Below are positions 9,363-16,969 of a stretch of DNA of 24,746 bases, one piece after another. The position numbers were made by a program, and so were the translations under genes. The DNA comes from a virus. The notes below the pieces were generated by a model. It was not told the DNA's origin. It saw nothing but the letters and a program-made list of their open reading frames with translations, and made no database searches. Numbering within the stretch: the first letter of the stretch is position 1; each line of letters opens with the position of its first letter. Location of the stretch: the IMG/VR virus record IMGVR_UViG_3300020439_000079, positions 1-24,746 of that record, one strand, 5' to 3'.

Positions 9363-10259
9363 TTAACACTTAGCTGGATTTGCTCCATGAGAAGTAGCTG
9401 ATTGATTTCTACCCTGTGGAACATTGTCCATTTGTATGTGCAGTCCTTTTATATTAACATAAGTATCAGTTGGGTTATTACCAGCAGCAGATGGGAATGT
9501 TTTAAGCTCATTCCCAGTGCCATGCCCCCCATCAGATTGTCCTCCTATATAATGGACGCATCCTGACGCAGTGAATGAATATATATCAGCCCCTCCATGA
9601 AATGGCATGCCGCTAGCTGTCGGGTTACTGCCATTTCCATCCTGCATTTCAAATAACACGTAAACAACATACGAGCAATCTTTGTATAAATTAGCACACC
9701 TTAGTGCATACTGTCCTCGATACCCATTGGAGCTGTCACTAGAGTCACCTTGACTCCAGTATCCGTTAGTACCATTTTGCCCAAATAAAGCATCAGTAGC
9801 TGCGTTGCTACCATTGTAATTAGGGTGACTGTCAGGAGTTCCTTCAGCATTATGATTAGATTGCCCAGTAGCCTCATGATACACTCTCGCCAAGCTCCCT
9901 CCTTGATGGTACTCCCAAAGAAAAACCTTGGGGCAACCACAAGAGTGCATGTATTCGTATTGCTCTGTGCATCCAGCATATATTGGAAAGAAAGATCCAG
10001 ATGTGTCAACTGAAGTGATCCCTCCTGATGGAGTCATGTATGGTAACTTGTCACAACAATGTATCATGTTTTGAATCACCTTATCTGGTGCAAATGCCTG
10101 TCCCTCCGTTGAACTGCTGTCAGTCTTTGAGAAAAAAGGAGGATCTCCTCTAAATTTCCACCCTCCCCCATCATCCGCTCCATAGTGCTTGGTATTAACG
10201 CCAGTACCTTGCTCAATGCGGTTGGCTTTATATATATAATCTTTTGATGTATATGACAT
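9363..10259 (-). CDS. Cysteine-rich tail protein of unknown function (298 aa)
   Basis: I place the start at the ATG of MSYTSKDYIYKANRIEQGTG because it overlaps the upstream stop as TAATG and has a G-run five bases before it; a TTG start 11 codons earlier is less likely. No known domain is recognisable. The protein is rich in Gly, Ser, Asn and Tyr, with nine cysteines, including HCC, SCGC, RCANLYKDC and a C-terminal AKC, and several His residues (GMPFHGGAD, GGQSDGGHGTG). This composition suits an extracellular tail-tip or receptor-contact protein, possibly metal-binding or disulfide-bonded. Its place between the distal-tail genes and the fibre genes supports a structural role. It could also be a spike domain; this is inference only. 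Confidence 0.75.
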   Translation of the reverse strand: MSYTSKDYIYKANRIEQGTGVNTKHYGADDGGGWKFRGDPPFFSKTDSSSTEGQAFAPDKVIQNMIHCCDKLPYMTPSGGITSVDTSGSFFPIYAGCTEQYEYMHSCGCPKVFLWEYHQGGSLARVYHEATGQSNHNAEGTPDSHPNYNGSNAATDALFGQNGTNGYWSQGDSSDSSNGYRGQYALRCANLYKDCSYVVYVLFEMQDGNGSNPTASGMPFHGGADIYSFTASGCVHYIGGQSDGGHGTGNELKTFPSAAGNNPTDTYVNIKGLHIQMDNVPQGRNQSATSHGANPAKC

Positions 10260-10897
10260 TATACCCCCCAAAAATAATGAGTGGTTCCGCAACTTTTGTG
10301 CTGAAGGCTATGAGTTACAGTCTGGAATATTTGAGTTATGGCTCCATCTTCTACTTTCACTTTGCCTATTTCTATATAGCCATTGGTTGCTGTGCTTGTT
10401 GTTAAAGTGCTAACCTGCTCTATTTCTGCATCCTCTGTGCCGTTTCCGCAATTATCAACAGGTGTGTACTTTAACTGTATAACGTGTTCTCCGTCACTGT
10501 TTGATACAGTCAATGAAGGTTCGTTTCCTGCACCTGTTCCGCTATCAGTTATCGATGCTGGATGGCTTATTTCAGTGCTTCCAATCTTTGGGACAAAATT
10601 GTTAATAGTCCCATAAAATACAGAAACCCCTAGTGGGTCTGCTTCAGCGTCTTTTTGATAAATCTTAAAAGGAAAATATTTTGTAGGAGTCAACGCTGAC
10701 GGTAGTGCTTCAAATATTATTGAATTAGCATCCTCTATGACCTTTATGCCTTTTCCTGCTACAATTTTCTTCTGTATTGGAGCTTCTTCAATAGCTTGAG
10801 CTAATTCATTAAATGCCTGTGCAAGTAGAGGCTCTCTTTGGGATTGGAGTCTAGGCAGTTTTCTGTTAGGTATTTTGTAGGATTGTATTCCTTGCAT
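10259..10897 (-). CDS. Tail-tip or baseplate-associated protein, unknown function (212 aa)
   Basis: The protein starts MQGIQSYKIPNRKLPRLQSQ, has a short helical segment (LAQAFNELAQAIEEAP), then a largely beta region ending HSLQHKSCGTTHYFWGV. I do not recognise a family. Starting with a short helix and continuing as beta strands with a VAGKGIKV stretch is common among phage tail-tip and fibre-base proteins. The ATG lies one base after the stop of the preceding gene, and its own TAA overlaps the next ATG, so it is part of the same translationally linked tail operon. Function is inferred from position only. Confidence 0.75.
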   Translation of the reverse strand: MQGIQSYKIPNRKLPRLQSQREPLLAQAFNELAQAIEEAPIQKKIVAGKGIKVIEDANSIIFEALPSALTPTKYFPFKIYQKDAEADPLGVSVFYGTINNFVPKIGSTEISHPASITDSGTGAGNEPSLTVSNSDGEHVIQLKYTPVDNCGNGTEDAEIEQVSTLTTSTATNGYIEIGKVKVEDGAITQIFQTVTHSLQHKSCGTTHYFWGV

Positions 10898-10898
10898 G

Positions 10899-11603
10899 TC
10901 ATCTTCCGTATATAAGTTTATCCCATCCCCTTCTTCCTGATAGCTTCCAAACTTTTTTTACTATACCTCCATCTCCAACCTCTTCAAAGCTACCAGAGAC
11001 TAACAACCAATCTCTTTTCCATCCACCATCGCCATCTGGTGTCGGAGCAGGAGGTATTCCCGTTCCTGTGTAAAATCCAGAGTCTATGTACCCAATGTTT
11101 GTTATCTCAGAGGCCAATTGAGACTTAGCTGCTTTTGCAAAAACTTTGCTTTGTTCGTAAGTGATAGTTGGATCTAGATAAGAGTCTATGCCTGCTTTCT
11201 CGTTCGCTACCCCTGATTCGAGTTGAGACGGAAAACCCTTAAATGTTCCATTGTCATTAAAAGCAGGTTCAAACTTTCCAGACCATGTTGTAAAAGTAGG
11301 ATGTGTATCTATTGGCTCATTAGCCATTGATGCCTTTATTGTCGTAGTAACTTGACCATCTGAATCTGGATCTATCCCATCAAAGTTAAGGGTTATTTGA
11401 GCCATTCCGCCTGCAAGAAAAGTTACTGTCCCATCAAGCCTTTTGAGAAAAGAATATCTAGGATGGCTTTTCATGGAAAGCGCCTTTTTTACAGCTGTAG
11501 TGTCACCACATTCTGCAACAATTGAAGCTGTGACTACTCCTGTTTCATCAAAATTTGTTGTTCTTGATGTTATGTAAAACTCTTTGTTGTTAAGAATAGC
11601 CAT
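10899..11603 (-). CDS. Distal tail protein candidate, paralogue B (234 aa)
   Basis: This protein is a clear relative of the product of the gene just before it. Shared landmarks, in the same order, are an N-terminal MAI, EPIDTHPTF, GTFKGFP, AGIDSYLD, a K-RDWLLVSGSF strand and the C-terminal KLSGRRGWDKLIYG. I know no named family with this signature. Encoded directly after the tape measure, it takes the place where siphoviruses usually encode distal tail or baseplate hub proteins, some of which share the tail-tube fold. The start overlaps the upstream stop as TAATG. No membrane segments or catalytic motifs are visible. A structural tail role is probable; the exact part is not known. Confidence 0.78.
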   Translation of the reverse strand: MAILNNKEFYITSRTTNFDETGVVTASIVAECGDTTAVKKALSMKSHPRYSFLKRLDGTVTFLAGGMAQITLNFDGIDPDSDGQVTTTIKASMANEPIDTHPTFTTWSGKFEPAFNDNGTFKGFPSQLESGVANEKAGIDSYLDPTITYEQSKVFAKAAKSQLASEITNIGYIDSGFYTGTGIPPAPTPDGDGGWKRDWLLVSGSFEEVGDGGIVKKVWKLSGRRGWDKLIYGR

Positions 11604-12343
11604 TATGCATCTCCGTATATATCCTTATCCCAGCCTCTTCTCCCAGAAAGCCTCCACTCCTTTGTAATAGTTCCAATAGTCTTTTTTCTTCTATCGCCTT
11701 TAGCTGGGCTTGTGAATGTTGCGGAAAATCCAGTGTATAGCCAGTTTCTACCTTTTGGAGTTGGCGCGTCTCCTTCTGGTTCCATTCTTTTTCCTAGTCC
11801 ATTTATGCTTGGTGTTTGGTCTGACTTAAAGCTCATTGTCCATGTTGCTGAAGCGTTAAGATAAGATGTAACGCCTGCCATCCTGTTTTGATCACCAAAT
11901 TGTGCTGGCAACCCTCTAGAATTTAATGCACCTATCGGGCCGTCATTTTTCTTTGAATACTTTACAGGGAACCCTTTGAAAACTCCTTCTTCAAAAAGAG
12001 CTTGGTGTATTGGTGCGCCTTGCGCTCCTCCTATTTTTGTTTTGAAATCAGGATGAGTGTCTATTGGTTCCGATGTGGTTGTAATGTCTAAATTGAATAT
12101 CTCTTCATCTGAAGTTTGCTCATATTCAACACTTCCTGAAGCCACACCATCTTGATATGTAGTGGACGCTGATTTGAAATTCCCGTGTTGGACTCCTCCC
12201 TTGAAAAAACCATTACCACCATTTGTGTTTGCGTCAACAAAGTTAACTGTTGACCCTATAGGCTCTTTGGTTTTGTAATTACCTATTTTAACTGAGCTTC
12301 CAACAGTTTCATATAACCCTGTTTGTCCTTTGATAATTGCCAT
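11603..12343 (-). CDS. Distal tail protein candidate, paralogue A (246 aa)
   Basis: First gene after the tape measure, starting three bases beyond its stop. The N-terminus MAIIKGQTGLYETV resembles the N-termini of the small tail-tube candidates upstream of the tape measure. Later landmarks EPIDTHPDF, GVFKGFP, AGVTSYLN and the C-terminal WRLSGRRGWDKDIYG are shared with the next gene, so the two are tandem duplicates that have diverged strongly. Position suggests a distal tail or baseplate component. It may have a tail-tube-like beta fold, but this is an inference from position and the shared N-terminus. Confidence 0.78.
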   Translation of the reverse strand: MAIIKGQTGLYETVGSSVKIGNYKTKEPIGSTVNFVDANTNGGNGFFKGGVQHGNFKSASTTYQDGVASGSVEYEQTSDEEIFNLDITTTSEPIDTHPDFKTKIGGAQGAPIHQALFEEGVFKGFPVKYSKKNDGPIGALNSRGLPAQFGDQNRMAGVTSYLNASATWTMSFKSDQTPSINGLGKRMEPEGDAPTPKGRNWLYTGFSATFTSPAKGDRRKKTIGTITKEWRLSGRRGWDKDIYGDA

Positions 12344-12346
12344 TAT

Positions 12347-14956
12347 TTACGATCTAGTTAGTCCAAATGTTGGGGAGTCTCCATTTCCTCTAAGCGCTTC
12401 CAGTATCCCCTGTTGCATCTGATTCATAGCGTTCATTTGTTCTAATTGCTTCTCCGCAGCTATAGCAGCTCTCTCTCTTAATGCGTTAGCTTGAAGCTCT
12501 AAATCTCCTGCAACTCCTCCGCCACCTCCAATTTTGGCTAAGCTTGATACACCTCCTAGCCCTAGCCCTATCGTCTGCCTATCTTTGTTTGCTCTGTCTT
12601 GAGCAACTACCGCCATCGCCTCTTGCCTTCTTTTCTCCATCAAGAATTCATTGGCTGGCCCGTCCATTTCTCCTGTAGCCATGCCTTTCAAAGATTTCTC
12701 AAACTGCCTGACTATAGAATCTACAGCTTTTTCATCTTCCAAAGCATTAAGTGCTTTTGTTGCCTCCTTTGCTCTTCCCGTTTTTCTGCCAAACTTATCT
12801 TTTTCTTCTGAAAGAGATTTTAGTTTTAGAACTTCAAAATCCCTCTTATTGTCGTCCATCCCTCTCTTGGCCGCATCAGCTTGTTCGATTTGGGTTTTAA
12901 GTATCTTCTCTTGTTCTTTGCGATATTTTTCTGCTAGAGATAATTTTTGTGCTTCAAGAGTTTTTAAGTTTAATTGCTCTTTTTCCTTAACTGATGCCTC
13001 TTGTTCAGACAATTTACCCGTTGACCTATCTAGAGCTTCTCTAGTCCTTGTATTTCTCGTTATTTGCTCTTCGAGATCAAGAATTTCTACTTTTTTCTCA
13101 ATTAATCCTGCAAGAGTGGTATCTTCTTTGTTTTCTGCCTCTATTTGTTCTGTCAACAAACGTACTCTTTCTCTAGCGAAATCAACCATCACCATGTGAT
13201 CTTTTTTCTTCTGTCCGTAGAGTTCGTTAGTTATTTTCTCCAACGCGAGTTGTTGCGCTGTTGCCTGAATTAAATCTGCCCTAATATCATCTATATCTTC
13301 CAGCTCTTTCATTTGAGCTGTCAAAACTGATGTTACTGCCCCTTCTCCTCCTTTTTTAACTTGATCTGGAGTGTTTGATTCTTTAAGAGCTTTATCAATT
13401 TCCGCTGTAATTTTTTCATTTTCTTTTTTTGCATCCGCTTGCAGTTCCGCGTATGCATCTTTAATATCAGCGCCTCCATCAGAAACTTTTTTAATAAGCG
13501 CCTCAATCGCAAATCCTATTCCTACTAATACTGCTAAAACAACCGTGCTTGCCATCAATGTCCTTAGAGACAATGTTAACCCTTTAATTGCTATAGCCAA
13601 CCCAATCGTGGCAGTTCTAGCAATACCGCATAACTTTATGAATCCTATAAAGAAAGGCTTGGATACCGCCCATGCAGCCATCATAACTTTGCCGAAAACT
13701 TTAGCTCCCCATATCCCCACAAAAACAGTAGCAGCTGCTATCATTGCGCCTATTGATGCAAGTATCACATTAAAAACTCCAGTCAAATCCCCCATTCCAC
13801 CAACGGCTTTAGTTAACCCAGTAGCAAAGGCTTTTACTTGAGAAGACATGTTTTTTAAAGCGTCGGTTAAGCCTGCGTCTCCCAAAGCTTGCACTAATCC
13901 TGTAAATGCTGATTTTACCAATTTGAATGCAGAGAATAACGTTGTTTTCAACTCATCCGCTGCGTCCTGTGCCGCTCCTTGGTTGTTCTTTAATTCAGCA
14001 TTTAGCTTTCTAAAATCCTTAATTCCCTCTACTAGAACTGTACCTGCGGCTGCTTGTCTTATTCCGAAAATCTTACTCGCCTCTCCTGCCACCCCGAATG
14101 AATTGCTCAGTCTGTCCAAAACTGTATCCATGCCATGTATAGCTGGGTTTACCTCCTCGGTTGTTAACCCTATTCTAGCTAAAGCATCCGCAGTTTCCTT
14201 TGTTGGACTCTGCAATCTCATTAGAACCATTCTTAAACCAGTACCTGCCATTGATCCTTGCAAACCTGCGTTGGATAGCGTTCCTACAGCTGCTGCGACA
14301 TCTCTCAATGGAATACCAGCTCCTGATGCCACTGGGCCTACGTACTTAATGGCATCACCAAGTTGGGTCATATTGGTGTTACTGCTTGATATAGTAGTCG
14401 TTAAATCATCTACAACGTCAGTCATGTAATGAGCATTGATGCCAAATGCTTGCATTATATTTGTAGCGATATCAGAAGCTCTACCCAATCCTATCATTCC
14501 TATCTGAGCCAAATTCAATACAGCCTCTTGAGAATCAAGAATCTCCTGCACTTCCATTCCTGACATTGCAAGGAACCTCATACCTTGAGCCACTTCTGTT
14601 TGAGTAAACACAGTTGTTTTACCAAGCTTAGCAGCTGCTTTTGTTAAATCATCAAACTGACCTTGTGTAGCTCCAGAGGTCACCTTAACTCGCATCATTT
14701 CATGCTCGAACTGCGCTAGTATATCTGTTGTTGTTCCAAATAACCTTACAGCTCCATAAGCTGAAAAGAACCCTGCTGTAAGCCCAGTCAGGTTCCTTTT
14801 GATTGCCTTCATCGAGGTACCCAAACCTCTGATTCTTTTGCCAGTTTGATCAGATTGAGTGGCGGTTCTTTTAAGTTGACTGGAAAGCCTCTCAAGAGCT
14901 GCATTTATATCAGCTGTATTCCCTTTGATGTTTATCGCTATTGTTGCTTCCGCCAT
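12347..14956 (-). CDS. Tail tape measure protein, TP901 family (869 aa)
   Basis: The tape measure sets tail length and occupies the tail tube lumen. Residues from about 75 to 270 match the TP901-type core by eye: FEHEMMRVKVTSGATQGQFD, KAAAKLGKTTVFTQTEVAQG, AMSGM, ATNIMQAFGI, ISSSNTNMTQLGDAIKYVGP, AAAVGTLSNAGLQGSMAGTG and LRMVLMRLQSP. Between about residues 385 and 490 is a cluster of hydrophobic segments that could form membrane helices (for example VLAVLVGIGFAIEALI). The region after about 500 is highly charged and helical, as expected of a tape-measure coiled coil. With the usual ruler of about 0.15 nm per residue, the tail would be near 130 nm (inference). It follows the tail assembly chaperone frameshift gene by 29 bases, the standard siphovirus order. 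Confidence 0.95.
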   Translation of the reverse strand: MAEATIAINIKGNTADINAALERLSSQLKRTATQSDQTGKRIRGLGTSMKAIKRNLTGLTAGFFSAYGAVRLFGTTTDILAQFEHEMMRVKVTSGATQGQFDDLTKAAAKLGKTTVFTQTEVAQGMRFLAMSGMEVQEILDSQEAVLNLAQIGMIGLGRASDIATNIMQAFGINAHYMTDVVDDLTTTISSSNTNMTQLGDAIKYVGPVASGAGIPLRDVAAAVGTLSNAGLQGSMAGTGLRMVLMRLQSPTKETADALARIGLTTEEVNPAIHGMDTVLDRLSNSFGVAGEASKIFGIRQAAAGTVLVEGIKDFRKLNAELKNNQGAAQDAADELKTTLFSAFKLVKSAFTGLVQALGDAGLTDALKNMSSQVKAFATGLTKAVGGMGDLTGVFNVILASIGAMIAAATVFVGIWGAKVFGKVMMAAWAVSKPFFIGFIKLCGIARTATIGLAIAIKGLTLSLRTLMASTVVLAVLVGIGFAIEALIKKVSDGGADIKDAYAELQADAKKENEKITAEIDKALKESNTPDQVKKGGEGAVTSVLTAQMKELEDIDDIRADLIQATAQQLALEKITNELYGQKKKDHMVMVDFARERVRLLTEQIEAENKEDTTLAGLIEKKVEILDLEEQITRNTRTREALDRSTGKLSEQEASVKEKEQLNLKTLEAQKLSLAEKYRKEQEKILKTQIEQADAAKRGMDDNKRDFEVLKLKSLSEEKDKFGRKTGRAKEATKALNALEDEKAVDSIVRQFEKSLKGMATGEMDGPANEFLMEKRRQEAMAVVAQDRANKDRQTIGLGLGGVSSLAKIGGGGGVAGDLELQANALRERAAIAAEKQLEQMNAMNQMQQGILEALRGNGDSPTFGLTRS

Positions 14957-14985
14957 ACTAAAAAGTAAGTCTTATAAGCAAAATA

Positions 14986-15662
14986 TCAAGACGATAACAA
15001 TTCGCTAGCTAGATCATCTGTTGTCTGATGCCCTGACCATTTGCACTCGTTCCCCTGCTTTATGTACCACATGTGTTCGAAAGCATACACGCATATAAGT
15101 GGCATTTTCGCGTAAACGTCAAAGGCAGGCATTTTAGTTTCTTCACTAACTACAGAAATAACTCTAACCGTAGGCAGTGGATGAGCTAGATCTCTTGGAT
15201 CTCTTTTTTTTTGTCTCCTCCTTGAATATCCTCGTTTGGCAACGGCTCTGCCTTAGTGCTTGTGGCATCCTGCAAGATGGTCACAACTTTCTCAAGAAGA
15301 GTTGGAATTTGGCTAGGCTCAACTTCCATGCCCATTTCAAATGCCTTTTGTTTGAATTTTGCTTTTGGATTTTCTTCAAGGCATGATATTTCAGACAACT
15401 CCTTATGCTCTGCTGTATGGATATATATGAATAATAATACCTCTAATATAACGTTATCAATCTCGTCGATGTTAGCTCCCTGTATTAACTGACATCCTGC
15501 TTCCGCCATGAAACCAAGCGTCGCTAAAGTTACTGGTTTTACCTTTATTCCTAATAGGTCATCTGTAAACTCTTCACCAGTTAAGAACTTTTGAACAACT
15601 TGATCGCTGTCCAAAGTCTTCTGTATGTTTGGTTCTATCTCTTCAACTAATTCTTCACTCAT
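14986..15662 (-). CDS. Tail assembly chaperone, long form made by -1 frameshift (G-T-like, 225 aa)
   Basis: The shorter chaperone gene has nine A residues in a row on the coding strand shortly before its stop. Slipping one base back there enters a frame that I read as open to a TGA at 14988-14986. The extension adds 72 residues beginning RDPRDLAHPLPTVRVISVV, containing KMPLICVYAFEHMWYIKQG and ending DDLASELLSS. The +1 frame stops after about 14 codons. In siphoviruses the gene pair just before the tape measure (G and GT in lambda) is almost always linked by such a programmed shift, and the long form binds the tape measure and recruits tail tube protein. The extension fills an otherwise unexplained 200-base gap. 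It has no good start of its own. Evidence is positional and sequence-level; the ratio of products is unknown. Confidence 0.8.
15186..15662 (-). CDS. Tail assembly chaperone, short form (G-like, 158 aa)
   Basis: A mostly helical, acidic protein starting MSEELVEEIEPNIQKTLDSD and ending GGDKKKEIQEI. It contains VTLATLGFMAEAGCQLIQG and a hydrophobic helix VILEVLLFIYIHTAEH. No family is certain from sequence alone, but size, acidity and position immediately before the tape measure, together with the slippery A9 run at codons 151-153, identify it as the first part of the tail assembly chaperone. It starts by an ATGA overlap with the preceding gene, so the two are translationally coupled. The last five codons after the A-run are read only when no frameshift occurs. 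Confidence 0.85.
   Translation of the reverse strand: MSEELVEEIEPNIQKTLDSDQVVQKFLTGEEFTDDLLGIKVKPVTLATLGFMAEAGCQLIQGANIDEIDNVILEVLLFIYIHTAEHKELSEISCLEENPKAKFKQKAFEMGMEVEPSQIPTLLEKVVTILQDATSTKAEPLPNEDIQGGDKKKEIQEI
15204..15212 (-). promoter_or_regulatory. Slippery A9 heptamer site for -1 frameshift
   Basis: Nine A residues on the coding strand, read as GAC AAA AAA AAA GAG in the zero frame, lie six codons before the zero-frame stop. A-AAA-AAA is a strong slippery heptamer, and tandem P- and A-site lysine tRNAs can re-pair fully after a one-base slip. I see no large downstream stem or pseudoknot. Transcriptional slippage on the same run could give the same product. Confidence 0.78.
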
Positions 15663-16075
15663 ATTTTTTTACACCTTGGATCATTAATCATTCTCTCATA
15701 CCTCTTGTCGTCTTCAGTCACCCAAATAGTATGCTTGCCAACTTTAAAACCATGCATTGGCTTTGCTTTTTTTAAAGAATCATTGAAAACCCTAAAGTTT
15801 TTTACAGAAGCAATGGCGTAGCTTATTGGGTCATCAGGTTTTTCCTCTATCGTCTTCTTGAAGTTTTTATAAGCTTTGTAAACTTCGCGAGCTGATCTTT
15901 TGCCGTCTATTGATTCGTTTTCAAACAACCATGTGACTTGCAACTTCCCATCTTGAATGCGCACAGAGGCAGGGTCATCAGGATCAAAGAATTCAAAATC
16001 TAAAGCTGTAAGGATAGCAGCTAGTTCTGTGTCTTTTGTGGTGAACCAAGAGTCACCTCTTTCAATTAATTTCAT
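15659..16075 (-). CDS. Conserved-position tail module protein of unknown function (138 aa)
   Basis: The protein starts MKLIERGDSWFTTKDTELAA and is charged and soluble, with LQVTWLFENESIDGKRSARE and VYKAYKNFKKTIEEKPDDP in the middle and a GKHTIWVTEDDKRYERMIND segment near the C-terminus. I do not recognise a family. It sits between the tail-tube candidates and the tail assembly chaperone and overlaps the chaperone start as ATGA, so it is made together with it. It might be an accessory tail assembly factor or a small DNA-mimic-like regulator; neither is supported beyond position. A structured 70-base intergenic region lies just upstream. Confidence 0.75.
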   Translation of the reverse strand: MKLIERGDSWFTTKDTELAAILTALDFEFFDPDDPASVRIQDGKLQVTWLFENESIDGKRSAREVYKAYKNFKKTIEEKPDDPISYAIASVKNFRVFNDSLKKAKPMHGFKVGKHTIWVTEDDKRYERMINDPRCKKI

Positions 16076-16080
16076 TCGTT

Positions 16081-16139
16081 TTATGTCACCCTATTGGTGA
16101 GTTTATAGGGTTAGAATTTTAAGCCACTAACCTTGGCTT
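16081..16139 (-). promoter_or_regulatory. Predicted H-type RNA pseudoknot and adjoining hairpin between tail genes
   Basis: On the transcript, AAGCCA (16139-16134) can pair with TGGCTT (16126-16121), while GGTTAG (16132-16127) in that loop can pair with CTAACC (16114-16109) downstream. This gives two six-base stems with a one-base first loop and a six-base third loop, a normal H-type geometry. Further along, TCACC and GGTGA (16086-16090 and 16096-16100) form a small hairpin, and CCCTAT/ATAGGG can compete with the second stem. The element ends about 30 bases before the ATG at 16075. No T-run follows. It could be a translational operator or a mRNA-stability element. Confidence 0.4.
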
Positions 16140-16145
16140 TGTTAA

Positions 16146-16511
16146 TTAACTTAACGGAATACCGTAGCTTGTGGCTCTAACCGAGGTCTTAACATGCTCC
16201 TCATTAGCTTTATCAATGGTAACTTCATCAATAATGCATTCAGCAGCTGCTGGGTTTCCATGCTCAGTTGCTGCTTGGAGTGCATCTGCAAGCGCTGCTC
16301 CTACTATCAAGCTTGAAGGTATACCAAGAAAATCTACTGATATCTCTTCAGTTTTCCTGTAAAAAGCAACACTCTTAGTGTCTCCATTTTTGTCTTTCAG
16401 CTCTTTGATGTTTATACCATTAGTTTGCGAGTAAGACTGAGCAGGCGATGTTGCTCCACCTGCGGCTGAAGTTACCCCAAACGTTAACTGTTCTCCCTTG
16501 ATTATTGCCAT
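16146..16511 (-). CDS. Tail tube protein candidate, paralogue B (121 aa)
   Basis: Small beta-rich protein beginning MAIIKGEQLTFGVTSAAGG and ending VKTSVRATSYGIPLS. It is related to the gene just upstream: both start MAI, have a GD or GE turn followed by V.FY, then a GI motif, and end with NE[ED]..KT and a YG motif. Position after the neck genes and before the chaperone and tape measure is where the major tail protein of siphoviruses is encoded. At about 120 residues it is smaller than most tail tube proteins. It could be the tube subunit with its neighbour, or one of the two could be a tube initiator. No strong Shine-Dalgarno is visible. Confidence 0.78.
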   Translation of the reverse strand: MAIIKGEQLTFGVTSAAGGATSPAQSYSQTNGINIKELKDKNGDTKSVAFYRKTEEISVDFLGIPSSLIVGAALADALQAATEHGNPAAAECIIDEVTIDKANEEHVKTSVRATSYGIPLS

Positions 16512-16521
16512 GACTAAAAAA

Positions 16522-16902
16522 TTATGCGGTGTTTATTCCTCCGTAGAATACGCCAGAAATTGTTGTTTTTTGAAAATCTTCGTTAGACTCTTCTTTTGCA
16601 ATACTATTCACATATATTTTGGAAGCATTGGCTGACTCTGAACTATTATCATCAGGGTCTAAACCAGCTATATCACTTGCAGTTGCTAGAACTGAAATTA
16701 GTGCTTTTGCTGTAGTGATACCATAACCTGTCGCTGTAAACTCTCCATGTGGATTGTAGAATCTAACGCAGGCATACTCTCCATTTTCTAGATAAGCTTC
16801 AGTTTTATCAATCCTAGTAGTAATACTCACAGACTCAGTGGTTGTTAAGCCAGCTGCTTCTGTGGTTCCTATTCCGAATGCTATTTGATCTTTAATTGCC
16901 AT
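16522..16902 (-). CDS. Tail tube protein candidate, paralogue A (126 aa)
   Basis: Starts MAIKDQIAFGIGTTEAAG and ends EDFQKTTISGVFYGGINTA. The middle has LENGEYACVRFYNPHGEFTA, which aligns by eye with KNGDTKSVAFYRKTEEIS of the next gene. The pair is a diverged tandem duplication. Nothing enzymatic is visible. From gene order (neck proteins before, chaperone and tape measure after) one or both of these proteins should build the tail tube. The gene is separated from the preceding one by 67 bases and from its paralogue by 10 bases. Confidence 0.78.
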   Translation of the reverse strand: MAIKDQIAFGIGTTEAAGLTTTESVSITTRIDKTEAYLENGEYACVRFYNPHGEFTATGYGITTAKALISVLATASDIAGLDPDDNSSESANASKIYVNSIAKEESNEDFQKTTISGVFYGGINTA

Positions 16903-16969
16903 TGTTTTTTCTAACTACTGTAAATTTGCCATCATGGTATAGACCAGTCAACAAAAAGATTATTTTATG

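Noticed and set aside
12651-14429. Three long plus-strand open frames (about 156-193 codons) opposite the tape-measure gene
   Set aside because: They are antisense shadows: composition is Ser/Ala/Pro/Ile-rich as expected from reading the complement of a helical protein, they lack ribosome-binding sites, and the minus-strand frame has unmistakable tape-measure motifs.
15186-15212. The A9 run read as a simple sequencing error that splits one gene
   Set aside because: Not excluded, but a slippery run at this exact place before a tape-measure gene is a known functional arrangement, and the zero frame also ends in a sensible short product.
16903-16969. A promoter beginning at TTGACA around the stop of the tail-terminator gene
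   Set aside because: No -10-like hexamer is found at 15 to 19 bases; the TTGACA overlaps the stop codon and is probably chance.
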